DNA from: Meira nashicola
Lineage: Eukaryota; Basidiomycota; Exobasidiomycetes; Exobasidiales; Brachybasidiaceae
DNA length: 64,000 nucleotides
Reading direction: 5' to 3'
NCBI GenBank assembly: GCA_001600355.1
Contig: BCJU01000001.1
Span: 6,200,013 to 6,264,012 of the forward strand
Made by a program: the position numbers and the translations under genes. Within the stretch, counting starts at the first letter, position 1. Each line of letters begins with the position of its first letter. The notes under the pieces are model-generated. The model had not been told where the DNA came from and made no database searches. It worked only from the letters and a program-made list of their open reading frames with translations. Shown one piece after another: positions 40,356 through 52,704 of this stretch.

Positions 40356-41836
40356 CCTTTCTTCATGATTAAGTTTAGCTTCGAGAGTCCTCCTGAATGA
40401 ATGTAGAGTGAGGAGTGAGTGGTGGTGGTAGGGGTGGTGGTTTAAAAAAAAAGATTTTACCCCGCGCTTTGTAAACGCGTCTATCATGTGCCTGCAGCTA
40501 TTTAGCATGTCGATATGAGACTGAACCAATGCCCTATAGACTATGATTATTGAAGAGATTTCCAACATTATCAGTCACTATCAAGCAAATGAATGATCTT
40601 TCGAACTTCGATTCTTTCACAGAAGCAGTTGAATGAAAACAGTAATGTTGCTTATCTTTCCAGTGGATGAAGCAGAAGAGAAGAAAGGATGATTATATAA
40701 GCTGAAACGATTCTACAAAGATATAGAATTGGATCGTTTGAACTGTAAGATTATCTATTCTATGTATGTACGCATAAGCAACTTCAATTTTGCTTCCCCT
40801 ATTACCTATTTATAGCCAATTCTCATGTATTTGGATGATATTATTTTACGACGAAAAGTTGGACAATCTGATTTGTAATCCAGCCAAGAACAATAGATAA
40901 GGTCTACTACCGGATCTGGTTTAATCTATATATATATATCCCGTTCTAACCGATTGTTTTTTCAACAGTCGCTGGCGAATTGGGTTATACGCTCCCAATT
41001 TATCTCATTTAGTGAAGCAATAGCACTTTTTCCTTTACCATAATTTAACCGAATAAGGAAGTTCAATATGCTCTTGGTCATCGTAATTCTGACGTCATTA
41101 AGAATTTGTTGGATATTCTTTTTACTGAAAGACAGAGAGAAGCGGTAGTGAGAGCAATTAAGCGAAAGAATGAAAATGCTGCAGGTCCTCCTACACACTT
41201 TTTTGTTTCATATCATGCATATGTAGAAGTTATGGATAGCATAGCACCAAGCTAACGGATAAAAAGTATCCTAAAGAAAGTTAGGTACTACAAACACTAT
41301 ATGAAGCCGAGTACATATATATTTCTTTATCTGATCTGCACTTCTAGAAAGCTTATTAGCGTATGCATGGAAAAGGCGTTAAACGCTAAAGATGCGTTTT
41401 CTTTGTTCTTCAAAATTAAAATAAGAAATCAATAGAATCGTAATAATGGTACTACGACTTAGTCTACGCCACAGAGATCGAACGGGGTTTGCGGATAGAA
41501 AGAAAGTATTAGCGTGTGATTTAAGGCTCTGCGCCTACGCTGTGCTATCCTCCTTCGATCGTACTACATCCATTTCAAAGCCACATGGCACAAAAGACCG
41601 ATTGATTCATCTTAGCGTATGTTTTTTAAGGCGTTTTTTTTTCATTTATGCACAATATTCCACATGGTAAAAGTTTCACCTTTTCTTTATTACCACGATC
41701 TTCTTCACTTTTATGGAATAGTATAGCACGTAAGTTTTGATTCAAAGGTAGAAGGTATAAATAATGGCTATCATCTTCTATTTCTTGTCATTTTATCATA
41801 CAAAATCTTAACTCAATCATCCTCCTCTTTTTCTTC
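40356..41836. other. Intergenic region with open frames of doubtful coding value
   Basis: Holds the promoter of the zinc-cluster gene, a RING-like fragment (listed separately) and TATAAATA at 41756-41763 before the secreted protein gene. Between 40960 and 41260 both strands have open stretches of 65-78 codons (plus strand without an ATG, ending near 41254; minus strand 40962-41198) that I cannot assign; they may be remnants of a gene. Confidence 0.4.
40849..40890 (-). pseudogene. RING-H2 C-terminal fragment, degenerate duplicate
   Basis: The minus strand reads SWLDYKSDCPTFRRK, closely matching the last residues of the RING-H2 protein at 42890-43799 (SWLNYKSDCPICRHNIL); about 28 of 30 bases agree over the core. 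The third-from-last zinc ligand region is altered (Cys-Arg to Phe-Arg) and nothing upstream matches, so this is a short duplicated remnant. Confidence 0.5.
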
Positions 41837-42766
41837 ATGCTTTTCAGTCGACAGCTTTCTTTCAACAATGTTCTTTTACTTTGTGTGCTTTGTTATTTTT
41901 GTCTTATTTTTGGTCAAAGCCATGTACGAGGAGTACCAACAAAGGACTTTGATGTCGACAAACAATTAATCCTTCGCAAACTTCAAAATGAAGGAAAGAT
42001 TTTTGCTTATGATACAGATTATCTAAGAGCACGTGAAGTTTGGAGTACTTCAAAAGTTGCAATCTTTACTATATTAATCTCTGGAACAGCTTATGTAGCT
42101 GATAAGACATGCACGGTATACTTTACAACTTATGCTCCCGCTCCCGGACTCGCATGTGCTGCTAGTGCATTAGTAACAGCAGGACTAGGAATTTACGGTT
42201 TTATAAGTGGTGTAATTAACGGGAAACGTGATCAAGACATTTATAAAGAAGTCTTTTTTCGTGGAAATGAAACACATACGTTAGCACAAGTTATGCATCA
42301 TGAAACAGAACATGATAAGTGGATAGATATAGGTAGAATGGTTGACTATAAACAACCAAATATGTGGGGTAAACATTATAAGAATTCAATCACACGTCTT
42401 AATACCCTTCGTGTTTATAGTAACGCAGATAGTTTACTTGCAAATCGAATCAATAAAAGACAAATCGATGGAGATCAACATGAAGATGACGGTGGAGGAG
42501 ATGTAACTGATTGGGTTTATGGAGATGAAAATCAAGCAAACGGTTCTGGAATGTCTGGAAGTAAAAAGCAAATCGCTCATATCTTAGTTCAAGCAACAAA
42601 TTCTTGGGCCAAAGGTGACGGAATGATAAGTCAAAGAAATTGTGCAAATTTCGTTCATCCAGATGGCAAAGAAAGAGGTGAAGTTGGTTATGTGAAATTT
42701 GGTGATCCTGATAATCAACCAGGAGAAGAACAAGGTTTCTTTAATGAATGCGCCCAGGCAGACTAA
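41837..42766 (+). CDS. Secreted or surface protein of unknown function
   Basis: Predicted 309 residues. Signal peptide of about 26 residues (VLLLCVLCYFCLIFGQ-S). A hydrophobic Ala/Gly-rich stretch at about residues 74-130 (ISGTAYVADK, ACAASALVTAGLGIYGFISG) could be a membrane hairpin or buried core. The C-terminal half is polar, with an acidic Gly-rich loop after a Kex2-like KR (INKR-QIDGD), then IAHILVQATNSWAKGDGM and RNCANFVHPDGKERGEVGYV, ending in NECAQAD. Six or so cysteines lie after the signal. No family recognised. A consensus TATAAATA lies 80 bases upstream of the ATG. Confidence 0.68.
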   Translation: MLFSRQLSFNNVLLLCVLCYFCLIFGQSHVRGVPTKDFDVDKQLILRKLQNEGKIFAYDTDYLRAREVWSTSKVAIFTILISGTAYVADKTCTVYFTTYAPAPGLACAASALVTAGLGIYGFISGVINGKRDQDIYKEVFFRGNETHTLAQVMHHETEHDKWIDIGRMVDYKQPNMWGKHYKNSITRLNTLRVYSNADSLLANRINKRQIDGDQHEDDGGGDVTDWVYGDENQANGSGMSGSKKQIAHILVQATNSWAKGDGMISQRNCANFVHPDGKERGEVGYVKFGDPDNQPGEEQGFFNECAQAD

Positions 42767-42889
42767 TTACCTTACAAAATTACGTCTTTCCCTTTGAAAG
42801 AAAGTGTATATGATGCATTCTGAATCTGCCCATTCTTCTGCTAGATCTATTGCATTCGATTATGTTCATGTATTGAAACAGAAATAAGA

Positions 42890-43799
42890 CTACAAAATGT
42901 TATGACGACAGATTGGACAATCTGATTTGTAATTCAGCCATGAGTAGATACACTTTTCATGATAGCAGTGTCCGCAGCTTAGCTGTTTAGCATTTTGCCT
43001 TGAAAGTGCTTCCCAACAGATAGTGCAATCCTCTATAATGTCTGTTGTCAAAAGCATCAACCGTTCTTTCATAAACTTTGAGTGTTCTTCTTGCCAGCGT
43101 GTAATTTGCATAATTGATTGCCATATATTGAAGAGTGAAAAGAGTAATTGAGGAATACAATGAACGAGTAACAAAGTATTGCTGCTTAAACTTGTTTTTG
43201 TGACTTGTTTGCCTGTAGATTGCAAAATATAGTAGGTAAATATCAGCATGTTGATTGAAGTGATAATTTTGCAAATGATTTGTATAAGAATTCCTATGAC
43301 TTTTTTTGCCTTTAAAGATAATGTTTGAAAGAGATGATAGCAATCAAAAATTACTAAATAGAATGAAAAAAAGTCAGATAAAAGTACACCAGGTTGTGTT
43401 AAAGCCGTTATGCTAGCGAACTTTGCAAGACAGGATGAATTTTGATCAAGAAAAAAATGGCCAAAAGAAAATACCATAAAAAGATCTATCATCAGTACAA
43501 ATAATAGAAAAACGAAGAGTTGGTATGGCTGAGGTCTGTTGTGCTGAAATCGTTTGACATGCGTCTGTGCAACTTGGTGCAACATTTGGGAGGCTAAGCA
43601 AGGTAATGTCATCATTAACGAATTGATTACTAAGGCATAACTTTTCGTTGATTCGCTTATTGATGCTGCTAAAGTTAATTTTGCAAACTCGAAAATGAGG
43701 GATTTCGGCTAAAAAAATAAAATGATTAGAGACTTTTTAGCTGAAATTGAAACTTCCACCATTTATTTTTTCTTTGCTCACATTTGAAATTATATCCAT
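42890..43799 (-). CDS. Multi-pass RING-H2 ubiquitin ligase, Hrd1-like layout (2 exons)
   Basis: Exon 1 (43782-43799, MDIISN) and exon 2 (42890-43708) join in phase 0 over a 73-base intron (GTGAGC...TTTAG), giving 278 residues. About five membrane segments fill residues 15-210; a C-terminal RING-H2 follows: CTICWEALSRQNAKQLSCGHCYHEKCIYSWLNYKSDCPIC with the C-x2-C...C-x-H-x2-H-x2-C...C-x2-C pattern. Membrane helices followed by a cytosolic RING-H2 recall Hrd1/Synoviolin of ER-associated degradation, but the protein is much shorter and lacks the Pro-rich tail. The first exon is my prediction; if wrong, translation would start at 43615. Confidence 0.68.
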
Positions 43800-44575
43800 A
43801 CTATCAATAATATTCAGTATAAGAAAGATGGATGGTAATTAAGATCTATCGTAGAGAAGAGAGACGCCGTTCGGAAAAGGATGCATCTTGGTTATTCCAT
43901 CGTTCCAGATACATCTTTTAAAATATTGATTTTTGTGTCTTGAAAAAAATATTTTTTAATTGAAGGGTACACGTTTTTACAATCTCCATCGTCGCTGATC
44001 TTTGTTATCACAAATATTGAAGACAATGGTATATATGATAAGAGGAAGTCGGAAATCGGAGTCTATATGGACGAGAATGCTTTAAAAACACTTCATCTTG
44101 ATGAATTTCACGCTTGATACTCTTTTTGATTTGGGAAAAAATAATATATAGTTGAAAGAGATCTGAGACCCAACAGATATCCTCTTTCGGTTCTTTAATA
44201 GACGCGCGGTTGGCTTACTACAACATATTTTCCGAGAATTTCGGAGTTTGTGAAAGACAGCCAACACCACGCTCAGCCTTTCAAAATTAGTGTACTTTTT
44301 ACGTACCAATAATATTTCAATGCAGAGTGAAATTCTCCGATTTGTTCGGCAATATTACTAACTTATATGCTTTGCAAAAGCGAGAAGAATTGAAAAATGT
44401 AATTTACGCGATATGATGATCATAAAAAAGAGTGAATCAAAGCAATACACAAAGCTGTGTGAAAAGATCAATAAAACTTCTCAGCATGGTTCATTTGTTT
44501 AATTGAATGTTCAGCATAGCATACACTTATTGAATATGAGAATATAGCATCTTTATAACCACCAGCACGATCATC
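43800..44575. other. Divergent intergenic region
   Basis: AT-rich promoter region between the divergent RING-H2 and DUF3712 genes. No recognisable gene; a minus-strand frame of 75 codons at 44082-44309 has no similarity. Confidence 0.45.
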
Positions 44576-47500
44576 ATGTCATCTTCAATCGATTGTTCAC
44601 AATCATCACTTCTATCCAAAGACAAATTCGAAAAAGAAAATATTAAGCAAGCTAGTGATGTAAAAAAATATCAGCCTGGTCAACCTATAGGTTATCTTGC
44701 AGCGAGAGGTACAATTTTTGAACGGAAATATTTCACTAGAAAATTAGCCGCTTGCTCACTTTTCTTTGGCGTTCCAATAACATTTATAATTCTCGTTATT
44801 ACTTCTGGACCAGTATTATTAGCAGTGGCAAATCACATTGTTAATGTATCACAAGTACATTTGGATATCGTTCATCTTGATGTAGCTGCACAAAACGCAT
44901 CTAGTATACCAATCATTTTAAACGGTCGAATTGCAAAAACGGGTATATTTCCTGCTTCTGCGTTTTTTCGATCACCAATCAATCTTTATTGGTTCACACC
45001 ACCTCCAGAATCTAAAGAAGTAAAGATTGGTACATTAAATTTATCCCACATCGGAATTACATCTTCTGGTTACGGTACGATCAATCAAGCAACAAATCTT
45101 TACAATATAGACAATTCTACACTTTCACTCTTGGCATCTTTTTTGGCAGTTAGCGAAGAATTCACTTTAAAATTGAATTGTTCTTCGGTGCATCTTTTAG
45201 CTTTCGGATTTTTACCAGCTTGGAAGAATATAGCGATATCAAAACATGTCGTTGTCAAAGGATTGAAAGGGTTGAATGATGTCTCTTTAACGTATTTCGA
45301 CATTCCAAGTGACGATCCAATTGATGGTGCAATGTTTCAAGCAATCGGCCTCATTCATAATCCTTCTCCATTTGACGTTTCTATAGGAGATTTGTCGGTC
45401 AACTTATCGTATAAAAATATGACTTTGGGTCAAACGAATTTGACAGAGTTTATGTTACATACTGGTTTCAATACGCTTCCGTTGCAAGGCAGAATATTCT
45501 CACATCTTAATTCGCAGGATGAACTGGCAATCTTGAGTGATCTGGTTGGTTCAGTGGTAAATAATGCGAATGTATGGATAAATGTTGAAATAGAACCGGC
45601 AGTAAGCATACCGGAATGGATACAAGCCGCTGTTGATGCTCTTCATATTTCAGTTGCATTTCGTTTAACAGAGCCTTTACAACTTATCGAGAGAGTAAAA
45701 ATTGGAAAGTTGAATGCTACTATTACATCCGACAATTCTTATAGTCCAAAACTTTCTTCGAATGATATTCAAGCTCAAATACGGATTCCATTTGGGTTAT
45801 CACTATCAATCGTTAGTGTAAACGTCTCTTTAGATCTTGGTCAAAATTCAAAGGAAATGATGGCAGCTCATCTTGAGGGTATACAAGCTAATGCTTCCTC
45901 AAACCTTGATCTTATTTCACCAGGAGTTCGACAAGGTGATGCAATTATCCGACTAGAAGATTCAATTTTATCTCCTCTGAACAGCACGGATAAGAACAGC
46001 TTAAGTTCATTCGATTCATTAATCGCCGACGTTTTGTTAAATAAAGCAGCTAGCTTTGACGTACAAGGGTCTGCAGCTGTAATAGTCGATTCTTCTTTGG
46101 CTAGACTCTATATTAATAGCATTCAATTACACTTTTCCACTGAACCATTTTCAGCTCTCGCAGGTTTTCAGAATGAACCTGCCAAAGTGCTTGATTTCGA
46201 CGTTACTGGAGCTAGTTCAGAAAGTTTCAGCATTTCAGCAAATGCACAAATTGAAAATCCAAGTCTTTTAACGGTGAATGTAGTAGGTATCGTTGGAGTG
46301 TCTATCTTATTTCAGGATAACATTCTTGGTATAGCACATATTTCTAATCTATTAATCCACCCCGGAAGCAATATCATTCAAGCTGAAGCTGATCAAATTT
46401 CAATTTCAAGCAAAAGTGGTTCATTGATTGACAATTATCTTGCACAAGAGCATACTTATCTTCAAATTATTGGCAACGCTGAGGATACACGAATCGATTT
46501 GCTTAAATCAATCTTACCTCTTCTCAATCTCACAGCAGATTTACCGGGACTCAAAGAATCACTCTTACTATCTTGCCAAATTGAGGTCTTAAATAGTACA
46601 GACGTAGGCGGTAATAACATCTTGAATGTCATACCATCGGTTCGTAATCCTTTCTCTAGTCAAATTACAGTCAGTAGTGCAAATGGTACTGGAACTCTCT
46701 TAGGCATTCAATCAGCGAAAGTGGATGAAGCACAAATTGTTCCGTCACTGATTGTTAAAGGAAAGAATGCAACTGATCTAACAATTGGTTCAGTAGAAGC
46801 TGCAGTGAATTTTGATCCCAGTGAAATTTTTGGTCTTATTCGCGGACTTTTGATAGAAGCAGGACAAGATTTAATACCTTTGGATTATTTACTTGAAATT
46901 GCAAATATTGTGCCTAGTCGAACTAATTCAGTTCAACCTCATTCATCTTTAATGGAAAAGCGAGAATTTCCTTTTGATGGTTTCAATTTGCCAAAATATA
47001 TAAATTCAGCATTAATGCTAGCAAAAGCTGATATAAAAGTTTACGTCGAAGCACAACTTGGTGGAAAGTATACTGTTAATGCCAACGTTCAACAATACGA
47101 TACACCGCTACTTTTTGACAATTCTGTGGAACAATTATATTCTCGTGTCGGTAAGCCAATTATTGACATTATTATCGCTAATGTAATCTTGGATATAATT
47201 TCTATCGATGTTGTCAATTTCTCAAACGATCAAATTTCAATCGCTGTTCAAGCACAATTATCCAACATTGGACCATTTGATGCAATCGTTCGCTTTCCCA
47301 AAGGCGTTAATATTCTTTTTGGAGGTTTCCTCGCGGGAACAATTGCCTTACCAAACATAACAATCACACTAGAAAGTACGACATTAAATTTTCAAACGAC
47401 TCTTTTAGTCGCATCCAAATGTGGCATGCAAAAGTTAGTGGAAGCTATCGTCTTTAAATCGTCAGTTGAATTGTTAATAATGTCAGAATCATTTAACATA

Positions 47501-50500
47501 GAAGCCTTTGGAGCTCAATTAACAGCTGACTCTTTAAAGAAAGTGGTTCAATTTTCTACTTTCAACAACTTCAGAAATGGTGTATCATTAGATGCATTCG
47601 ACTTGCCAAGCGATGATCCATTAGGAGGAATACATTTAATTGCTTCTGCAGACGTGCAAAATCCTTCACAAATCGGTATTAATTTAGACAGACTCGGTCT
47701 GACATTCAATTTACAGGAATCACCTGATTTAGGAGAAATTCAGCTTGCCAAAAATTTGCTCTTCTCACCTTTACAGAAATCTACTGTTTTTGTTTCAGGT
47801 AGAATTTTGCCTCAGACAGGCTCAGGATTACAAGCTTTTCAAAAAGTCGTTCAAAATTATGTAACAAATTTACCTACCAAACTGCAAGTTAAATGCATTT
47901 ATGCCGGTCCAGGAGAGATCGTTTGGCTTAATAACGCTATTCGTCAGCTTTCTATTGAAGTGATAGTAGCAGGTAATGCGAATTTGAACCCAATCAAACA
48001 TGTTGGGATTGATACAATAACTGTGGATTTCACAAGTCCGAGCGCAAATTCATGGTTTCCTTCCATTGAAAGTCAAAACGTATCTGCAGAAATTTCGATT
48101 CCGTTCAAGTTTCCTTTTAACGTTGATAAAGCATCCGGCTTTTTCGATATCATGTACAATAATCAATCTGCTGGCCAACTTCAATTACCTTTAACAAGAG
48201 CAAGTACAACAGAAGGGCGTACAGTGGATCTTTCAATTACTGATACGCATATCGATATAAAAGGTGACAATACAAGGAATATTTTTGCAAATGAGTTGGT
48301 GGTGAAAACACTTTTGGATAGTTTGATTCAACTTGGTTTAGATGCGAAAGTTGCTGCCCTAATTACAACATCTGCAGGCACAGTCTCTGTGCATGACATT
48401 AATATTTTCCTTCAAGATGCATTGCAATTATCCGGCTTTCAACGACTTACATCTTCACCGATTAATGTGTCAGAACTGGATATAATTGGAGGTAAAAAAT
48501 CGTTTGCTCTTGCATCTATTAAAGCATCAATAAACAATCCATCAAACGTTCTTCCAATCGTTGGAGATGTCTCTTTGGATATTCTTTACAATGAAAATTT
48601 AATTGGAATAGCAAAAGTGAAAAAAGCAAATATACAGATCGGTAACAATGATATTCCTGTAGAAGTGCAAGTAAGATTAAATTCCGAAATTGGACGTAAG
48701 CTTGTAAGAGATTTCTTAGCAAGTGGAGAAAAGGAATTAACTTTTCGCGCAAAAGGTGAAAGTGCATCAACTTCATTCGATTCTCTCAACCCTGCTATAT
48801 CAAAACTTGACCTCAGTGTAGCAATTCCTTCTCTTAAAGAACCGTTGGTAACTCAAGCCAGTTTAAAGGTACCGATAACGGTAGGAGAAGATTTAAAAGT
48901 ACAGGCTACATTTCAATTTACTAATCCGTTCTCAGCGGAAATAGATATAATGAATGCTAAAGCAAATGCTTTTAGTGGAAATAATGAGATGCTAGCTACC
49001 ATCGATACCTCAATCAATCTAGATTCTCCTGGTCATTCAAAGGTTGAATCGGACTTATTTGATGTGCAAATCGTGCGAAATATTGATGCTTTGATCGGAT
49101 TCTTTATTCACCAAGCTTCTTTTGCTGGAGTAGATATACAAGCACTTTTACCTCTCCTTACATCAATACGTTCAGATTCTTCTCTTCAATCTTCAATTAA
49201 TTATTCGGTTGAAAGCGAATACGATCCCAGTACAAGCAATTTTGAGGGTGCTTATGATGTTATGAACGCTCTCAAAAGAACTCTTCAAGGTACACTTATT
49301 CAAGCCGATGCAAATGCAAACGTAAAGTTGGGTGAATATAAAATAGAGGATGCCCAAGTATCACTTCCGAATATAAAACTTTCTATAGATGATAGTATTC
49401 GTTTACTTCATCGGTCCTTTTGGAAGTCCAATCGTCGAGAAAATTGCAAAAAATATTATGATTGAAATTGCTGATCTTAAAGTTGAAAATTTGTCAGAAG
49501 ATGGCATTGACGTACAAACAGAAATTCTTCTTCGAGGTATAGGTCCATTTGCTGCCCGTATTTCTTTTCCGAAACCAATAGATGCTCTTTACCAAGGAAA
49601 GAAGATTGCAAAACTCAATATACCTCCTTTTGACTTAACATCTTCCGGTCGTATTTCCTTACATTTAAGATTGAATGTTATCGATCAAGATGCTTTTGGG
49701 GCTTTTGTTTCAGATGTTATAAACAAATTTGCTGTTAATATTGACATATCTACCAGTTCTGTTCAAGCTTCCGCATACGGTATCAATTTTGCCTCTATAT
49801 CAGTACAACGCAGTATCACCATTTTTGGTTTCGATGGTCTTCCAGGTGTACTGGTAAATGATGTAAATGTTATAGGAGATACTGAAAGTACTCTTTTGAT
49901 AAATGCAAAAGCTTCCGTTCCTGTAAAATCTTCAATCATAGCAAATTTACCTCTTCTTACTTTCAACTTTCTCTACAACGATCAAATTCTAGGTCAAGCT
50001 GACGTTGGACCTGCTTTACTATTCAAATCCAATTCTACCACAACTCTGGATGCTAAAGGTTACGTGTATGAAATCAAAAATGAACATCAAAGGGAAGCTT
50101 TAAGTCAAGTTGCTAGTTTATTTATCAGTAATCAAAATTTCAAAGTTGATGTTGTCGGAAAAATTGCAAAAGATGTGAATGGTAATCAAATTACATGGCT
50201 AACAAAAGCATTGGAGAAAATCCATCTAACAATTGAAGTGAAGGGTAAAGATTTATATTTCGTCAAATCTGTTGAATTAGCAGATCTTACAGCACTTATA
50301 CCTTCCAGTGAGGCTGCTTATGATTTTCCTCTTTCTACAAATCTTACTTCGGTCGAATATTTCGTGCCATTTCCTATTCATGTCACACCACAGATGGCGA
50401 TTGGCAATGTTTCAGTATTTTCGAAAGAAAACAAAGGTGTAGAAGCGGCAACTGTTGAACTTGATAGAGTACCTTTACGAGCAGAACAAATACTTGGAGG

Positions 50501-52079
50501 AGGTGAAGTTTCTAAACTCACTTTAAGCCTTCAAGAAGCACACATTCGAGCTTTAGATAGAAAAGCTTTAGAAGACATAATCACAGTAGCAATTTCTCAA
50601 CCGAATCTCGAAGTGCAAATCAGTGGGTCTGTACAAGCACAAGTTCTTCTTGCAGTAGGTCAAATCACAGTGTCAAACGTACGATTGGACTTTCCTATTA
50701 GCTTTGCTGCTATAGACAATGTTCTTGGTTCGGTAAAAGTTGACGGCTTACCTCGAGTAACAGGAGGTACTTCTGATCATGCAATAGCAGAAGTTATTGT
50801 TAAACTTCAAAATCCTTCAATAATTACAGCACGAATTCCTTCCGTTCAAATACCCGTCTTTTTGGACAATGTTAGTATTGGAACAGCGGTCATTGATGGA
50901 TTAGAAATACAACCAGGAGAGTGTACATTAAATGTTACTTTTCTTGTCAAGCTTGAACAGCCTCTTGGTAGTCCTACTGCTATCAAGTTAGTCCGTCAAC
51001 TTATTCAACCGATTCCTGGCACAAACGAACCATATTTTACCGACTTAATTGCTCAAGGTGTACCTAATGCAGATCCCCCACTTTCTCCCTTGCAATCCAT
51101 TAATCCAGGCTTGGAAAAGATACATGTTGAACTTTCCCTAGAAGGTATTGGGGTTCAATTGATTCAACTCATCAATATTCAGATTGATATACTGACTCTA
51201 ACAGCTGGTCCTAGAGGTTTACCATACGTTTCTGCAAAGTGAGTAAATAAATTTTATCAAAGATATTGAAACAAAGGAAAACTAAGTTCCTTTATTCTTC
51301 ATTCCTACAAAATAGTATTGATCTCCTTAATGATCTTCCCACGGAATTAGCTCTCCTCTCGATTTTGGCTGATGCCAGCAAAACTGGCTCTCCAAAGTAT
51401 GCAAAAATCAATCATGATTTTGATCCTTCACTATTTCTGCCAGCTGCCGTTCGCACAAAGGTACTACCTGGTCGAGTGAACACTGGATCAATAAAGCAAA
51501 TTTTGCTTCCTATGGGCCTTTTGCAATCTCTTGATATATTGGGACAGCCCTTGGACCTGAACATAAATAAAGCATTGGTAAAGTGAGTATTTTCAATAAG
51601 ATAAGACTTGATTTTATTGACAGGTTGAACTGAAACTTAATCTTCTATCACATAGAATTGGAGGTGAACAAGGATACGAGTTACAAAGTCAATTGGAATA
51701 CCTTAAAGTACCAGCAACATATTCTCTTTCTTTAGGAGATACAACTATCTTTAATTTAACTGCCGCCACTGATATTTTTGATGGCATTTCAAAATCTTTA
51801 GGCAGCCTTACATCTTCTCAAACAAGTTCAATCGAAAACGTTTTACAAAATCTTACGCCGAACGAAGTTTCCAACTGGAAATCTCTAGGTTTAAATCAGC
51901 TTATTTGTAGTTTCCCAACGACTCTTTCTGATGCTTTACGTGTACAAGCAGGTTGTCCCGATTCGAAAACAGCGACTACCACAGCAAGTCTTACAATACT
52001 TTCATCAAGCTCAAGTACACTAACATCTGTGTCCACTACAGGATCTGTTTTAACCACAACACCTACAATGGCGATGTGA
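44576..52079 (+). CDS. Giant DUF3712/Tag1-like membrane protein, frameshifted once (3 exons)
   Basis: Exons 44576-51238, 51316-51582 and 51656-52079 would encode about 2450 residues. A cytosolic N-terminus and one transmembrane helix (about residues 60-90, GVPITFIILVITSGPVLLA) precede a very long lumenal region built from repeated LEA-14/DUF3712-type beta modules, seen as recurring PxDVSIGDLSVNLSYKN, FxxNGVSLDAFDLPSDDPLGG and IDIIIANVILDIISIDVV-like segments with many N-glycosylation sites, and a Ser/Thr-rich C-terminus. Yeast Tag1 (vacuolar membrane, termination of autophagy) has this layout but is shorter. In exon 1 the frame breaks at a TTTT run (49418-49421): removing one T joins DDSIRLLHRSF directly to GSPIVEKIAKN, which then aligns with the earlier internal repeat DNSVEQLYSRVGKPIIDIIIAN. 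Confidence 0.82.
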
Positions 52080-52522
52080 TATAAAAGTCAAGCGCTGCCA
52101 TAACAGGGGTCAAAGATAAAGATAAAAAGGTAATTAGCCAAAATTGATCAGCTATACGGTCTTGACGTTTTAAAAACCGAAAAATGCAAAACGAAAAGAG
52201 GTACCGACCACCAAAAAAGAGCTTCAGGCCTAAACCATATTTTTGTATCAAGAATTTTCTTTGCAAGCGCAATTGAACTTGCCAAAGAAATGAATAAAGT
52301 TGTCATTATTGTAAAATCTGAAATATATTGCTTGCGTGTTTGTTCTCGTTCACCGTTAGCTGATCGAATATAATGCATTACACAAGAGAATAAAAAATGG
52401 ACCGGCCCAAATGCCTTTAATTAAATTGATCATATCTTTTATTTCATCCCAAAGTGTTGGTACCAAATCCATCCGATTCGAAGTAGCGGAGCTAAAAGCA
52501 TCATTGCATAATTTACAGCCAT
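52080..52522 (-). pseudogene. Possible decayed multi-pass membrane protein gene
   Basis: Three minus-strand frames hold consecutive hydrophobic fragments: MAVNYAMMLLAPLLRIGWIW, then INLIKGIWAGPFFILLC, then TIMTTLFISLASSIALAKK with PEALFWWSVPLFVLHF, then DQFWLITFLSLSLTPVMAAL. Together they look like a four- or five-helix membrane protein broken by several frameshifts; I see no splice sites that would join them properly. It abuts the 3' end of the DUF3712 gene. Alternatively this is AT-rich DNA encoding hydrophobic residues by chance. Confidence 0.35.
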
Positions 52523-52704
52523 TATATCACGATGCCTTTCAAACTTTAACGAAACGGCCGATTGCAAGGCTTAAATACCAGAAGTGAACGTTCCAAATGC
52601 TAATAGCTACAAGAGTAAGGATAAACAAAATCTATGAAAACAATTTGAGATTATGATTATATAGATTTATAGACCTATACATATTAGTACTAAAATGAAA
52701 TAAG

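Noticed and set aside
40962..41198. Open frames of 65-78 codons on both strands
   Set aside because: Neither has a recognisable domain; the plus-strand one lacks an ATG. Mentioned in the intergenic entry but not supportable as a gene.
41455..41575. tRNA-like sequence on the minus strand (A-box-like TAGCACAGCG and B-box-like GTTCGATC)
   Set aside because: The T-arm and D-arm stems do not pair and no proper acceptor stem can be drawn, so it is at most a fossil.
49389..49465. Mini-intron explaining the frame change in the DUF3712 gene
   Set aside because: The only GT...AG pair here is about 32 bases apart, too short for a spliceosomal intron, and would remove residues that align with the internal repeat; a one-base shift fits better.
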